This document shows positions 1-12,045 of a stretch of DNA of 64,000 nucleotides, one piece after another. Location of the stretch: positions 174,451,121-174,515,120 of the forward strand of contig CM061919.1 of NCBI GenBank assembly GCA_031002005.1, given 5' to 3'. The DNA is from Vandiemenella viatica. Lineage: Eukaryota > Arthropoda > Insecta > Orthoptera > Morabidae. The translations under genes were made by a program, and so were the position numbers. Under the pieces are notes generated by a model. That model worked only from the letters and a program-made list of their open reading frames with translations. It was not told the DNA's origin and did no database searches. Within the stretch, counting starts at the first letter, position 1; each line of letters opens with the position of its first letter.

Positions 1-1752
1 TAAATTCATTATTATAGTTTAAGTTATGTTGGCCTGTAGCGAAATTAGTTCCCAGATCATACACACACACACAAAATGATACAAAAAAGAAGTTTAAAAC
101 TATTTATTGACAGCTGTTTCAAAAAAAAAAAAAAAAAAAAAATGGGATAAATAGTTTACAGAAAGGTTAATAAAATGTTTTTACCATAAATTGTTTATGT
201 ACTTCATCAGATTTCAGATTTTTTTTTCAAAAAGTGCATTTCAGCTTCCTCATTCTGCTAATAAAATAACATCTACGGTCACAAATTTTTAAAATTCCGC
301 GAATTTCTAGATTAATGGTGGGAAAAATTGTTAAGCTTTTTAAAAAGTCTTTTGATTCCGATCATTTCAATAAAATCGACGAGCGAGGAGGCCAAAATTG
401 GCTTTCTCATCCGTTGTTCAATACACGTAATTCTTTGAAGAGAAAGTGATAGTTTGACTGCTCAGTAGAAAGATAGTTTATTTTGCAAACTGTGATCTAC
501 TATAAGGCAAGTAATTTGATCTAAAACTGAATATTTACCTTATTTGATTACTCACTTAACATCTAGAATTAGATTTAAAATAGTAGTGTAAAAGCACAAA
601 ATATACTGACGGAAAGCTACAAATTCTTAAATTAATGTTTTTTTGATAATTACACTATTGTTAACTATTTATTTCTTCTATTTAATATTAAAGTTGATTT
701 ATTAATTCAATAAATAGACGTTTATTAATTAATTTGATAACAGTTTTAAAATTACGCTGGATTCCGTGGGATTGACGCCAATGCGGGACTGAAAACACAG
801 CGGGATTTCAATCATTAGTTTTCAATAGATACTGTAAAATTAAAAAAATTAAAACATTGGGGCGGATTGTTGGTGGAAAATTATTATTTTTTTAATTATC
901 GCTGCCATGTTTGCTGCTTTAGAAGACCCGCTTCATTGCCATTAAATTCTCTTCCTTTTTAATGTAGGGTGATTTTGGGGTCGCGATTTTTTTTACTCTT
1001 AGATGAGTAACCAGGCATTTATATTCGCTGATGATCCTTGTTTCCGCTTTCCGCATGTTTCTATTATTAAACCCTCTGACATATTATATTTGTGTCAATT
1101 TTTTGGTGCGTTTGAGTCAGTGGTAAGGAAGCGCTCATGTAGATCTCGTATTGCCAAGTCAACATTTCTATTTGGTTTTGTATTTTTGTTTTATGGGTAG
1201 AGCAGATATGGTACCCTGTAGCTCTGTGTTTCTAGTTTTGTTGTATTAATTTGATGCAAGAAAGAATTTATTCCACGGTTATTGTTTACATACGATATTC
1301 ATGTTTAATACCATGACCCAGACATAGAGCAGGGTTCGCTAGACAATGGTCTTGTATATTATAAATTTTGTTTCTCTGGTGAGGTGAGTACTTTTCCTAC
1401 TACAATGTAAGTTTAGAAAGCTCGCAAATCGTTAACACCACGTTTTATGATTATATCGGTCTTCTATTTGTGAAATATAATTTCGGGAATTTAGTCCGCA
1501 TTTGTTTTTCTTTTCTTTGGGGAGAAAGGGGGGGGGGCGTTATTCAAGCGGTCCGTTCGTACAGTAGTAGCTATTGCTAGTTGTGTAAAAGGCAACATCT
1601 TCATTTATATATATATAAGCACCACTTCTTTGGGAAGCTTTGCTTGTAAGCGTAAGGTTATAGTTTTGGGGGAACTTTTTATTTTATCACTTTTGGGGGA
1701 AAACCTGTAACCACAGTTCTTGTGGTCCTACGGAAACCCATATAATGGTCTT
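1..1752. other. AT-rich intergenic sequence
   Basis: No supported gene. Visible are a short CA run near 61-74, an A run near 121-142, a G run near 1530-1537 and a TA run near 1606-1617. The part nearest 1752 may be the 3' untranslated region of the minus-strand LINE fragment that follows. Confidence 0.5.
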
Positions 1753-2065
1753 TTACTTCTCCTGGTTTAAGATACTTAGAGGTACCTTATATTTGTGCCA
1801 TGTTTTGGGCTCACACGTACCAACTCTTTGTAGTCGGGGTTCTATATGTGTGTCTTTATTTATTTTACTACATAATTTTTCTGCCTGTGTTCTAATTTCA
1901 CATTTAATGTAGTTTATTCCTGTTTGTTCACGGAGTTGTCTAACAGGCGTGTACGTTCTCGGACCAAGTATTATTCTCAAGCAGCGATTTTGAAGTCTTT
2001 GTAAAAGTTCAATATTCGATTTTGCCGATATTCCCCAAACTGGGCAGCCGTATGGGATAGATGTG
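1753..2065 (-). pseudogene. Jockey-like LINE reverse transcriptase, C-terminal fragment
   Basis: Read on the minus strand, the sequence gives a frame beginning with YGCPVWGISAKSNIELLQ, then QNRCLRIILGPRTYTPV, ending in a stop at 1753. An aromatic/PVWG motif followed by a conserved helix LQRLQNRxLR and a TPVxxL segment is typical of the region after the reverse transcriptase domain in jockey-clade non-LTR retrotransposons, which copy themselves into chromosomal DNA by target-primed reverse transcription. Only about 100 residues remain; the endonuclease and catalytic reverse transcriptase parts are absent, so this is a 5'-truncated dead copy. The frame is unbroken to its natural-looking stop, so the fragment may not be very old. 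The clade call rests on recalled motif patterns. Confidence 0.7.
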
Positions 2066-3892
2066 CGTCTTCCCTGCCAGTAGAGGCGGCTCCCTTCCTA
2101 CGGTCCGCTGTTGATCGCTAGACTGGCGCGGCCGCTACATACGCGGGTCGTGGGAAGCCACCAAAAGGAACTCCCGCCATGCTAATAACCTGTGATGGAG
2201 GTCGAACACCACACTATAAACTCACTTTAAATCACTTTATTATTGTCATTTTAATTCAAAATCGACTTCTCCTTGATTTCTTAATTGTATTGCCTGAATA
2301 TCCCCATGCAAGTAAAAACAGTTGAAGTACCTCCACATTTTAAAACAAAATTATTTCACGATGTCTCACCTTTAACCAGTTACTTATGTCTATATTAAGT
2401 ACGTTCTTCGTCTTGTTAATGTATCTATATGGTGAATGTTCCATTGTAACATGACACACGTACAGAGGAATCCAACTGGATTGTCCTCAGGCCATGGAAT
2501 ACAAACAGCTATAGTTCTCTCTTTTAATAAAAAAGAAAAAAAACTGTACAGCATTAATGTATTGCTGCACGTGTCACAATAAATTAAACAACACAAAGAT
2601 TTCTCGTGCGCGTGCCTTTGGTGAAGCCCTACGTAGTTCGTCTCTGTCTAACAAGAAGGTGTAAGAAAACTAGAAAGATCTGAAGCTATTATAGTTGCGG
2701 CTTTGCCTAGCACTATAGCACTCTGAGAGTACGTAAGTTTTCAGAAAATTATGGACCAACACAGATCTCAGAGTTGTTCCCTCCTCTTTTTCAGGGAACT
2801 ATTGGCCACAATTTGCGTATACCTTCATTGTTTCTAGCAAATAATATGACTGCAGAATATGTCTGCTGCATAGTCTGAGGTTTCTGGCAGTGGTTAACAA
2901 GTCTTCCTTAACAAGGCAATGGCCAGTGTAAGAGAACAGCATTGACATGGGTTCTCGTCACGCGTTGGCAATGTGTATATTAAAACATCAAGCAGATGGT
3001 AGTGATCAAAGTGTTCGCCACCGTGCTGTATTATCCCTCCATTCACATTTCTGTGAAACAACGACCAAGATCTTTTTTGGGGGAGAGGGGAATTGCACAT
3101 GGTACATATCGAGACTGTTGTAGGTGTAAACTAGAATGCACCATAGATTTTATTCAATGTAATGGAAAGATTGGAAAGAAGTCATGTATAATTATTGTTA
3201 ATATTCAGGCAAGCTATTCAAGCGAATGCGCGTTCTAATCCCGATCAAACCATTTCTGGTTTCTGGGATTCGCTTTCAGATGTTTGTCGGGATGGTTGCT
3301 TAGTGCATCAGATGGTTGGTTTCTTTTCAGTTACTTATCAACCATTTAATAGGTCTAGATTCTAATTACCATCCTTAAATCATGAAGCGAAGCGAATCAG
3401 CCAAAGTTATTTATCACCTGATCTGAATAGAAATCAAGATTGGTGTAAAGGCATATCAACAAAAGTCCTAGAGAAAAGCTGTTTATCATAAAACGAAGTG
3501 AAACAAGCTAATAAATGAAATCTAACTTGAATCGTAGATAATCATTTTACTTACTGTAAATGAAACGAAAAACAAATACAGGAACAACTCTCGGCCTTTA
3601 ACATAGTTTTGTCATTCCAGCAATGTATGGAACTTGGCAGTGCGCAGTTCACGGTGTTTGTATCACAGAATAATCGATTACGAAATCCTCAATGACTGCA
3701 CATATCCAATATTTTGTACAAATCGCACTTTCTTTCTAATTATACAGTCCCGTAGCTACAATATGGAGTAAGACTTATTATGCTCGCTTGCGTGATTGTT
3801 TTGACGAAAACTGGTTTTCACTGTCCAGCCCACATTACCAGTTCGTGTCCTGTTTGTGTTATAGCAAAGAATGGGAAATCCTTGTTTTGAAC
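2066..3892. other. Intergenic sequence, no supported gene
   Basis: A GC-richer block at about 2080-2200 looks repeat-like but I do not recognise it. The remainder is AT-rich with only short overlapping frames on both strands and no recognisable motif. Confidence 0.4.
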
Positions 3893-4052
3893 CTGCTAGG
3901 TGAGTGGTTAATGCTCAGCCCTAGTATTTGGGAGAAATGGCGTCGATTGCTGGTTCAGCCATCCAGATTTACGTTTTCCATGATTTCTCGAGAAAGCTGT
4001 CATACTAGACGAATGCTGGAATGGTTCCTTCTAAAAGCCAATAGCTGAGTTA
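3893..4052 (+). repeat. tRNA-derived SINE, diverged copy
   Basis: The order of blocks matches the better copies at 12981 and 44326: GTGAGTGGTTAATGCTC (A-box region), a degenerate B box, then CATCCAGATTTACGTTTTCC and the AATGCTGGAATG block. It is strongly diverged and lacks a clear poly-A tail. Confidence 0.6.
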
Positions 4053-4131
4053 CTTCACATTCCTTATCCTTTAATGTCAACAAGCCGTTAAACCCGAAGC
4101 AAAAATAGGAAATCTAAGTAAACGTAACGTA

Positions 4132-4235
4132 CACATTTTGACAACAAATTTGGCCGCCTCTGAAAAATTCCATCACTCTTATTTTGCACAATCTGACATC
4201 AATGTCATCCTAAGAAACAGTAATGCAATACTGGC
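4132..4235. mobile_element. Half of a hairpin MITE (single arm)
   Basis: This stretch matches one arm of the hairpin element at 19233-19442, starting at the same position next to TA (TA|CACATTTTGAC against TA|CACACTTTGAC) and running to the arm's inner end at AATACTGGC. The second arm is missing; a different MITE begins a few bases later. Confidence 0.75.
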
Positions 4236-4238
4236 TTG

Positions 4239-4885
4239 CTGGAGATCATAAGGGATTTACGTCCCCCCAAGTGTTAAAGAATTAGTGAGAACACCTATCT
4301 GTTACCAAGAATATCCTTTCACACATTTTGAACGCAAGGGTACTTTTTTTGCTCGCCTGTTAAGCAATCCCTACAACACCTGCACAAATTTTTGAATTTA
4401 TGCCAAGAAAAAAGTATTATACCTGGACCGCTGTCTCGGAAGATGCTTAACTCTGCTCATCAGTAATGTAATCAACGGATTCACAACTACGATTTTTCAG
4501 ATCCTATTCTACTTTGACCAATAAAATAAGTCTACTGGAAGTAACTCAATAGAATTTTAAGGAACATTACTACAAAGTGATCAGCCAGTGTTTTTATCTC
4601 TAGAGAAAATAGAAGAGATCTTTGGGGATTCAGTAGTTGACATGATTGTAAATCTGCAAGTCTCTTTCAAATCCCGGTTTTCACTTAATTACCGAGTCTT
4701 AAGCTATGTTGATGTCTGGAAAGGGTTTGCTTAGCTGATATAAAGTTCCCTTGAAGGCTCCGTGGTTTGATCCTTTATGCCAACAGGTTTTGTAGGGTTA
4801 TTTAAGTTGACATTATACAGCTGGATTGCGCTTCAGACTAATTCTTTAACACTTGGGGGCACGTAAATCCCTTACGATATCCCGG
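4239..4885. mobile_element. Non-autonomous DNA transposon (MITE) with ~42-bp terminal inverted repeats
   Basis: The left end AAGGGATTTACGTCCCCCC through AAGTGTTAAAGAATTAGT is repeated in reverse complement at 4840-4878, giving about 42 bp of inverted repeat. The ~560-bp interior has no open frame. Ends are fixed to within a few bases and I see no clear target duplication, so the superfamily is unknown. Confidence 0.75.
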
Positions 4886-5164
4886 ACAACAATTCAGTAT
4901 GCTTACTTTATTTACCAAAACATGAATTATTAAACGTATCCGTTAAAGGTTTACTTTCTTTTGCAATATACTCCGTCGTTAGTATTATTTCCTAGTCTGT
5001 TAAAGCCAGCAGGCAAGAAAGCGCGAGTCACATGCTATCGTAAGAAAAGTTTGCAATTTAAAGGGTATTGAGTGTAGGTTGGAGTAGGGTGTTTTATGTC
5101 ACCTAAAGATATGATAAGAATATTAATAGCTCACTGCATCGTGTTCACAATCACGTTTCATGTT

Positions 5165-5470
5165 CCAAAGAATGGTTCGGTGGCGTAATGGTTATGATGT
5201 CTGATTGGCGATTGAAAGGTCCCCGGTTCGAATTCCTGTCTCGCGGGAGGGGAGGGGGGGATTTTTATAGGTCCTTAATCCAAGCTTAACTTCAGTCACA
5301 GCTTGCTGTATAATGTGAAGTACACTAGAACGCTTCCGTGGTTCGGATTCCGTCCTGTACCCGGTAGGACTACCGGGTTACTTTAAGGCGGCTACGAGAG
5401 GGGCGAAATGCGCAGGCATTAGAAACTCTGTAATCAGGTCATTACGACTACACGGAATTATTATTATATA
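5165..5470 (+). repeat. Second tRNA-derived SINE family (candidate)
   Basis: GGTGGCGTAATGGTTATGA resembles a polymerase III A box and GGTTCGAATTCCTGTC a B box at tRNA-like spacing. The region downstream differs from the dominant SINE and contains TTCCGTGGTTCGGA, a block seen again near 25988. A folded tRNA with a proper acceptor stem is not evident, so I read it as a SINE head rather than a tRNA gene. Confidence 0.45.
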
Positions 5471-5697
5471 TGTTCAAAAAGTAATGAAAGCGACTTGAGA
5501 ACACAATCTGGTACTATTACGCAAGTGGGGTGTAAAAAATTGTAGAATATGCAGAGTTCAGTATTGAAATGGTAGCCTTGACTAATGGATCAGACTTGTA
5601 TAATAGACTTCTATTTCTGAAGCAAAGCATGAGTTTTAAACTACGCCGCATTACATTTCAAAAACTGTACTCTGTCTCTACCAACAAACTCTTAAGG

Positions 5698-5868
5698 TCT
5701 AAAACAGACGAGGCGTTTCGCGCCGCGCGGCGGTCGAGTCGACGCATGGTCCAATGTAATTAAATGGGGCAAAACACACGATGCCGCGCGGCCCCGGCCG
5801 CCGCGCGCGGCGCCGCGCGGCGCATGGTTTCCCCGCGACTTACGCGCGGCGCCGCCTCGTCTGTTTTG
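5698..5868. mobile_element. GC-rich MITE with AAAACAGACGAGGCG ends
   Basis: The left end AAAACAGACGAGGCG is found in reverse complement at the right end (CGCCTCGTCTGTTTT). Between them lie dense GCGCGGC/GCCGCGCG runs and a short AT-rich spacer. This stands out sharply from AT-rich flanks. Frames inside it are low-complexity artefacts. Confidence 0.6.
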
Positions 5869-6889
5869 AACTCGCGGCGTGGAGGCGGCGCGGCGACACA
5901 GCCAACTGAAGAAGATAAATCAGGAATTGATTTTTTCCCCTTTTTGTATCATTACACTTTAGTGTTCAAATGTAAAACATTTAATATGTCATTACATTAA
6001 ACACACACAGTGAAAATTCGAATTTAATTTTTTACTTTTCTTGAAATTATTTCCTGATTTCATATTATTTTAATAATACACCATTTTAGACCTCCAAATT
6101 TTATATTTTTCTATTGATCCAGCACCGAAACTTTATCTTACGTTTTAACTTAATCTGTACTTTTGAACCGTAATATACAATCTGAGGTCTGATCGTTTCC
6201 AAAGAATGTGACAATCCTATTTTTTATGATTGCATTCTCATATTTTTGATTTTACTAGGTAAAAATGAATTCACAAGCACTGATGTCGTCGTTTTTTCTT
6301 GGGCTAAATAAATAAAGAATTCAAATTTAATTACTTCTTTTTTTACTTTTCTAATAACTTCCTGATCTGATTTTATACCGGTACTTTTATACATTGAAAT
6401 TTGTTATCTATTGATCCAACAATGAATTTTATCTAATTTAATCGCATCATTATCAATAGATTTGAATCTTAAAATACAGTTGGAACGGTTGGTTGGCTCC
6501 AAGAAATCTGTTGGCATAATATGAACGATATAATAAATAAAATGATTTCTTCTAACTTTAAAGCAATGACCAGTCTTTCTTCTGGATGTATGCTGCTTCT
6601 CATCACGGTTGTTTCTTTAAGCAGCTCTTGTCTTACAGCGGTAAGCAACTCATTGAAAGAGGACTAAAACATCCTCGTAAAGTTAAAAAAACTTTTCTTC
6701 ATTCCTTTTCAATTGGGGCCACAGGGTATAAAAGAAAACCCTTTTCACTCCGTTCTGATAGTATTGGATGAATCCAATAGCGCCTATTTTTTCTTCTCCT
6801 GTTCCATCTTCGGTACAGCAACCATTGAAGCATTAGATTTTAGTCTTCAATATCCATTGTTCCACAAACAACTGAGCTATACGCGACAA
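5869..6889. other. Intergenic sequence, no supported gene
   Basis: AT-rich DNA between two related GC-rich repeats. No motif, long frame or RNA gene is recognisable. Confidence 0.4.
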
Positions 6890-7009
6890 ATAGCGAGTCT
6901 GCGTGGAGCCCGCCGCGCGGCCGCCGCCTCGACCGCCGCCTCGTGTGAACAGTTGGGGCGGCCGCCGCTTCGACCGCCGCGCGGCGGGAAGTCGCTCCGT
7001 CTGTTTTAG
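6890..7009. repeat. GC-rich repeat related to the 5698 MITE
   Basis: A 120-bp island of GCCGCC/GGCGGC runs ending in CCGTCTGTTTTAG, which is the reverse complement of CTAAAACAGACGG and so matches the terminal motif of the element at 5698. The left end is degenerate (AGCGAGTCTGCG). Confidence 0.5.
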
Positions 7010-8549
7010 GCCTTACTGTGGGAGACTTGTAGATGTGAGCTCTATTGAGACGTTTTTGGTGCCTAGTACTCTTCAATTCTTAAACTGGAATACAAATCAT
7101 CAATATTAAATGCAGCTTTAACAGCTGAATGCCTAGGACAGGACTCATCAAGACGGAATAACTGGAGCGTTACAAGACACATAATCGAGAAAAGCAGAGA
7201 TTTATCTGCAACAAACATCCAGAGCTCAATAGATTTCATATGAATGGTGTTGCTAGCTTTAAACCAATGTCTCTTCATATCCTTCCATGAATCACTAAAT
7301 ATCCCACTACATAAACCAGTAATCTTGCAGGATATTTCCGGTCAATTTTTACGATGTAATAACAACAATGGTGTAATTAATTACTATCTTTTTTTATTAA
7401 AATAAACTATTACTTACGAACTAATCGCCATTCTCTGATGTTTCGAAAATTATATTAGGGCTACTAGTATTTTTTGTTTCTGGTGTATGACCGGCGTAAA
7501 AACAGACCGATGTAATCATATACCCCATATTCCTAAAATATTGTTTTTCTTTCTGAATACGAGTGATTCTCTTTTTAGCGCTCAATCTAAACAAAAAGAG
7601 TCGTGTGCGAGTGACACATCTTTCTCTCTCACATTGTTCAAACAACTTTTGTTCATTCTTTGGTTGTTCTTAACATTCTCTGCTAATCTCAGTTTCAATG
7701 ATGGCCTGTACCACCGCATTTGCAGGTCTTCCGTTTCCCTATTTTCGAGTATATGGCGAAACCGCATCATTATCCTGAAAACCACAGGCGAGTGGTTGGC
7801 AAGAGGTGAGTCAAGCCACATCCCATCCCGTCCGTTCCGTCTAGTTGGCTAATTAGACAACCAAGCGGAACACCACATTCAAGAACCTCTATTAACACTA
7901 AACGCGTCACCCATCTCGTTGAATATTTTCGAAATTATCGGCTTTCGACAATAAGGTTACACCTATCGGCACAATATTTCTGTATTATATTTCAAACAGT
8001 TTATATGACTATTCTGATGGTTAAGTTTATGAAGAATATTGACATCACAAGTCAAACACAACAATTAATTAAAAACAACAATGCCCTTCACCAAATTCGA
8101 AATGGCAACCTATATAACCCGAAACCAACACTCTTTTCATTACCCAGCTGCGATGGTCATCCCCAACATTGCACCAAAAGAGATTATCTAACAATATCTC
8201 ACACTGCTTGAATGCTTCTTTTTTTTTTTTTTTTTTTACTTTGCTAGGTATTGGTTACAAAATTCGAAGATACTAGGTGCAAAATACAAGTTATATGATT
8301 CAAGGTATCAATGCCAGGTACAAGATACAAGACACAAAATCAAAGTGTGGTACAAGATACAAAGATTTAAGATGCAAGATACAGACTTCTTGGATGCGAG
8401 ATACATGCTTCTTATAGTCTGTTCATTCACAATGTACGCTTCTTGTGGGCTTGCAGCGTGGTCGATCGGTGAGTTGTGTTTTCTTCGGCAGCTGCAGTGA
8501 GAGAAGTCTTCTCCGGTCTTCTTCCGGATTGACACCCCTGTGTGTATTG
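7010..8549. other. Intergenic sequence with simple repeats
   Basis: A T run lies near 8220-8239, followed at 8285-8385 by irregular direct copies of ACAAGATACAA / AAGATGCAAGATAC. No frame here shows a recognisable domain. Confidence 0.4.
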
Positions 8550-8935
8550 TTACTGGATGCTTGGATGTCCGCCCATTACGAGTGACTGCAATGCGTTGCC
8601 GTATGAGCTGACATAACGGGGAGAAGTGGTCGGCTTCGTGAATTCTCTTTCAATGAAGGAAATGTAGGTTGTTATATTCTTTATCGTGATGTTGACAAAC
8701 ATATAGTACTGTGGGGGCCTTGCAACCATGTTGCGGCATTTTGTTTCCATGTTGGTTTTCGGGTCTTATCCGGTCTGAGGATTTCTTGTAATGAAGTGTG
8801 GTTCCGTTCAGCTGTGCTATCTTGGATTTCAGCCATATCCAAATGCGCTGTGTTTCGCCGCACGAGAAGCGGTGCAAAAGGGTGTCTATGTTGCCGCATT
8901 TGTGGCATCTGTCAGTTGCCGAGAGATGAAACCGG
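8550..8935 (-). pseudogene. LINE 3' end with C-terminal zinc-finger motif, decayed
   Basis: On the minus strand one frame reads CHKCGNIDTLLHRFSC, a C-x2-C...H-x4-C arrangement followed by a tryptophan-rich stretch. That pattern is characteristic of the extreme C-terminus of several non-LTR retrotransposon polyproteins. Downstream, a neighbouring frame gives EILRPDK and NAATWLQGP, consistent with the continuation after a frameshift. No reverse transcriptase motif is present. The clade cannot be fixed from this piece, and the copy is not functional. Confidence 0.55.
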
Positions 8936-9496
8936 AAACGTTTTTCGTTTTGTCGGTATTAGTTCGTTAGTTGTTTTATACCATGCGGACATAACCTCAG
9001 ATGGTATTTTTTGTTAAAAATGGTTCACAAAACTTGGGGCCCAACCCGAAGGTTGGTTGGGTCCTTCCTTAGGAAGGACAATAGGCCTCGTTTCAGAAGT
9101 TACTTTGAAGATTTCTGTATCTTGACTGATTTAATCTAATACTTTATCTCTGCCTATAATGAAATAAATTATTCATTTCAACAGATCTCTGTTCCCAGTT
9201 ACAAGTCTCTCTTTGCCTTAGCTGTAATTCGAGTTTGAATTTCAGTTGATACTGCTATAAATGCGATGTGGGCCAGTCAAACGCATTTTAATTTGCCCGC
9301 CAACAGTAGCGGTCTAGAATATGTTGGCTAAAAAACCTCTGATTTTTTTACTTTTTAATTATAATTTAACTGTGTTATTTGCATTTTTATTTTATTTAAA
9401 TATCAGTTGTAACTATATGCAACTATTATATGGCCCATAGGCTAACTTAGAATCGAAATAGTGGGCCGCAGGGTAACTTAGAAGCGAAATTGTGGC
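8936..9496. other. Intergenic sequence, no supported gene
   Basis: No coding or repeat signal that I can name, apart from a small imperfect duplication of GTGGGCCGCAGGGTAACTTAGAA-like text around 9430-9500. Confidence 0.35.
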
Positions 9497-9662
9497 CCAT
9501 CAGATTTGGGTTTTCCATGGTTTCCCAAATCACTCCAGGCAAATGCCGGGATGCTTCCTTAAATAGGCCATGGCCGAATTCCTTCCCATTCCTTGTCCCC
9601 ATCCTTTCCCGTCTCTAAACACCTCGCTGTTGAGAGACGTAAAACAGTTAAATAATTAAAAA
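9497..9662 (+). repeat. tRNA-derived SINE, 5'-truncated
   Basis: Carries the SINE body (AGATTTGGGTTTTCCATGG, AATGCCGGGATGCTTCC, CCATTCCTTGTCCCCATCC) and ends in GAGACGTAAAACAGTTAAA plus an A-rich tail. The tRNA-like head is missing. Confidence 0.8.
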
Positions 9663-10007
9663 AGTGGCCCATCTCCGAATTTTGTTGGGCAGTCTTGGAT
9701 TACTACCCATTTGATACCCTTCAAACTTTTCTGTCTATCACCTGTTTCAAGTAAAAGGAAGAAGTATTATGTGCTGTTACATAATTTTTGACACCTGTGA
9801 GAAAGTATTTGGGTCACTTAAAAGTATTGGAACATTGTGTGTGGAACTCCAAGATTGCGGTGTTGAAAAATAGATAATGTTTATCAATTTCAAAATATAC
9901 TCACGTAGTAGACGAACAAGCAACGCTACCCACAGGAGCAGAACAAACCGTCTATTCTTTTTTTTTAAAAAAAACTTTGTGATTCACGCCTTGTCAGCTT
10001 TCAAGTC
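9663..10007. other. Intergenic sequence, nothing recognised
   Basis: AT-rich with a T run and A run near 9957-9976; no gene or repeat identified. Confidence 0.35.
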
Positions 10008-10200
10008 ATAAGAGGTGGGAGAAAATTCCGGGGAACGAAAGGAAAGTAATTTGGCCATGGCCTTTATGAAGGGACTATCCCGGCATTCATCTGAAATGAT
10101 TTAATGGAAACTATGGAAATCCGTATGGCCAGAGGGGAATTCGAACCATGTACTCTGGAAGGCCAGCGTTACGCCTTACCCAATAGAACCAATACGCCAC
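10008..10200 (-). repeat. tRNA-derived SINE, diverged copy
   Basis: Minus-strand order of SINE blocks is visible: CCATGGCC, CCCGGCATTCATCTG, then GGGGAATTCGAACC marking the B box and AGGCCAGCGTTACGCC the A-box side. Confidence 0.65.
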
Positions 10201-10928
10201 CTTATTAATAATCAAATATTGTGTTTTTTCTTCAGGAACGTTCCGTAAGCAGAGAAACTTCAAGCCATTAATACTGCATAATGACGGTCGATTCAACTAT
10301 CTAAAAGCACTAAAAAAAAGTTCAATTCAGTTTCAAATATAAATATCTATCTCATATCAAAAGATTTTCTGTGAATTTTCGTATTTCTTCTGAACTCACT
10401 GTGCTTTTTAAGGGTCAGTAGTTTGATGATTACAACCAAGTAAAGATGCTGGGAACAATAATTTAGAATTTGTAAGTTTCGTGGAGAAAAAAAAGAATAT
10501 ATGCAACAATGTACTCAGCTATTTTCATAGTAGTAAATTAAGAGTTTAGTCAAGAATGCGTAATAATTATTGATCTCCTCGTTTTCATAGTAAATAATAT
10601 AATTGAGTTATGAAAAATATATTGTTTAATTCCGTAAGTTAATCACTCAGAAATTGTAAAGCGATTTTTTTCTCGTCTTTTCAAAATGACAAAGATAGCA
10701 ACGAGTAAAAACGTGTGTGATCTACCGCGGAAGGAATCTCCTCATTGAGTAACTGAAATAAAAAAATTAAAATCTTTATCCTATTACAAGTTTTAGCAAC
10801 CCCTACTAAAGGGAAAAAATTATTAACAATAGACAAGATTGCGTATGCCTGAATTGACGATGCAAGTTTTTTTCAACCTAATTTTTGGTGGACAGAAAAT
10901 CAGAATAAATTTGCTGTCGGGAGATAAG
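10201..10928. other. AT-rich intergenic sequence
   Basis: No supported gene, RNA or repeat. Confidence 0.4.
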
Positions 10929-11263
10929 GGGTTCGTCCATTAACGATGTGAGGTGTTTTTGCGGAATTGTGGACCCCCCTCCCCCCTCTGGTGAGATTTG
11001 GTGAGATCTGGCCAGATCCCCCCCACTAAAATGACATGAGATTTTGATGAGATTCCCCCCCGCCCCCTCCTGTTAACCACCGACCTCGAAGTTTTCTAAG
11101 ACCGTTTTTTTTTTTAAGTTTTCGATCTGTGGCGTCTGTAGATCTTTTGTTTTTCAAAACCTCACGTGAGATTTCCGTCAGCCCCTTCCTCCCCCTTGGT
11201 GAGATTTCGCCGCCCCCCCCCCCCCCTCTAATTCATCTCATGTAATTAATAGACGCCCCCTAA
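10929..11263. mobile_element. MITE with C-rich interior and GTCYATTAA inverted ends
   Basis: The left end GGGTTCGTCCATTAACGATG is mirrored by the right end, whose reverse complement reads GGGGGCGTCTATTAATTACA. The interior has repeated GGTGAGATTT blocks separated by runs of C. Flanking TAAG/TAAC may be remnants of a target duplication. No coding potential. Confidence 0.65.
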
Positions 11264-11954
11264 CAGGCTATCTCATACCTTCGTTCTCTCGTTAACTTGC
11301 GCACCACACGAAAAAAAAAACACATAAAAAAATTCGAGATAACTGCGATCAAAGTTCTTGAGCGGATATGTGTTTTCAATTTTTCCTTCAAATCACGATC
11401 AAGGTTCGACAGTTTCTTAGCGCATCCTACGATAGCGAAGCTCAAATAACAGCTTCCGAAAAAATAACATTAAAATATTGCCTACGGTTAATCGTCTTAT
11501 TCTTTAAAGCTTCTTCCGAGTCGAATCTTGCCCGAGTTATTTTTTGTAGCACTCCTTGACAGTCCAAAGTATTGAAAATGAAAAGAAATCAGTTTTTTAA
11601 CTTCTGGACTAGATTAACTCTTTAATATTCACAAAACTAGGAAGTCTCTAATCACCCTTTTTGACAACCACGTAACTCTGGCATGACTGTTTCACTGACA
11701 CAAGTAAGCGATTTAATTTCGATCATGATATTAATGCAACATCTTCCTCCGTAGTAACTTAGGTCTAAAGTATATGCTGATACAATTGCTGGCCAATAGA
11801 CATCGAGAGGTAATTCGGCCGCATGGTTAGCTTTTTCGATTTTGCATTGCATTCCTCCTCTCTTTAGAGTTGAATCCGAATCACGGAATTATCACAGAGA
11901 ACTTTAGAAACAAAGCAGAGGTAAAGATCATGTTAAGTGTTCGTAAATATTACA
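11264..11954. other. Intergenic sequence, no supported gene
   Basis: Only short overlapping frames; nothing recognisable. Confidence 0.4.
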
Positions 11955-12045
11955 GCTCACGGGGATTCGAATCCGGAACCTGAAGTTTCACAGCAAGTGC
12001 TTTACCAAGTTAGTGTTACCACGTCAGAGGTGGACTGTTCTGGAA
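11955..12045 (-). repeat. tRNA-like sequence, probable SINE head
   Basis: On the minus strand, AACTTGGTAAAGCACTTGC resembles an A box and GGATTCGAATCCCCGTGAG a B box. The spacing suits a tRNA ancestor, but no closing acceptor stem or anticodon arm can be drawn with confidence, so a tRNA gene is not called. Confidence 0.4.

Noticed and set aside
3788..4048. 86-residue frame
   Set aside because: It is mostly a diverged SINE copy translated by chance.
5764..6000. Arginine/alanine-rich frame
   Set aside because: Arises from the GC-rich MITE; low complexity.
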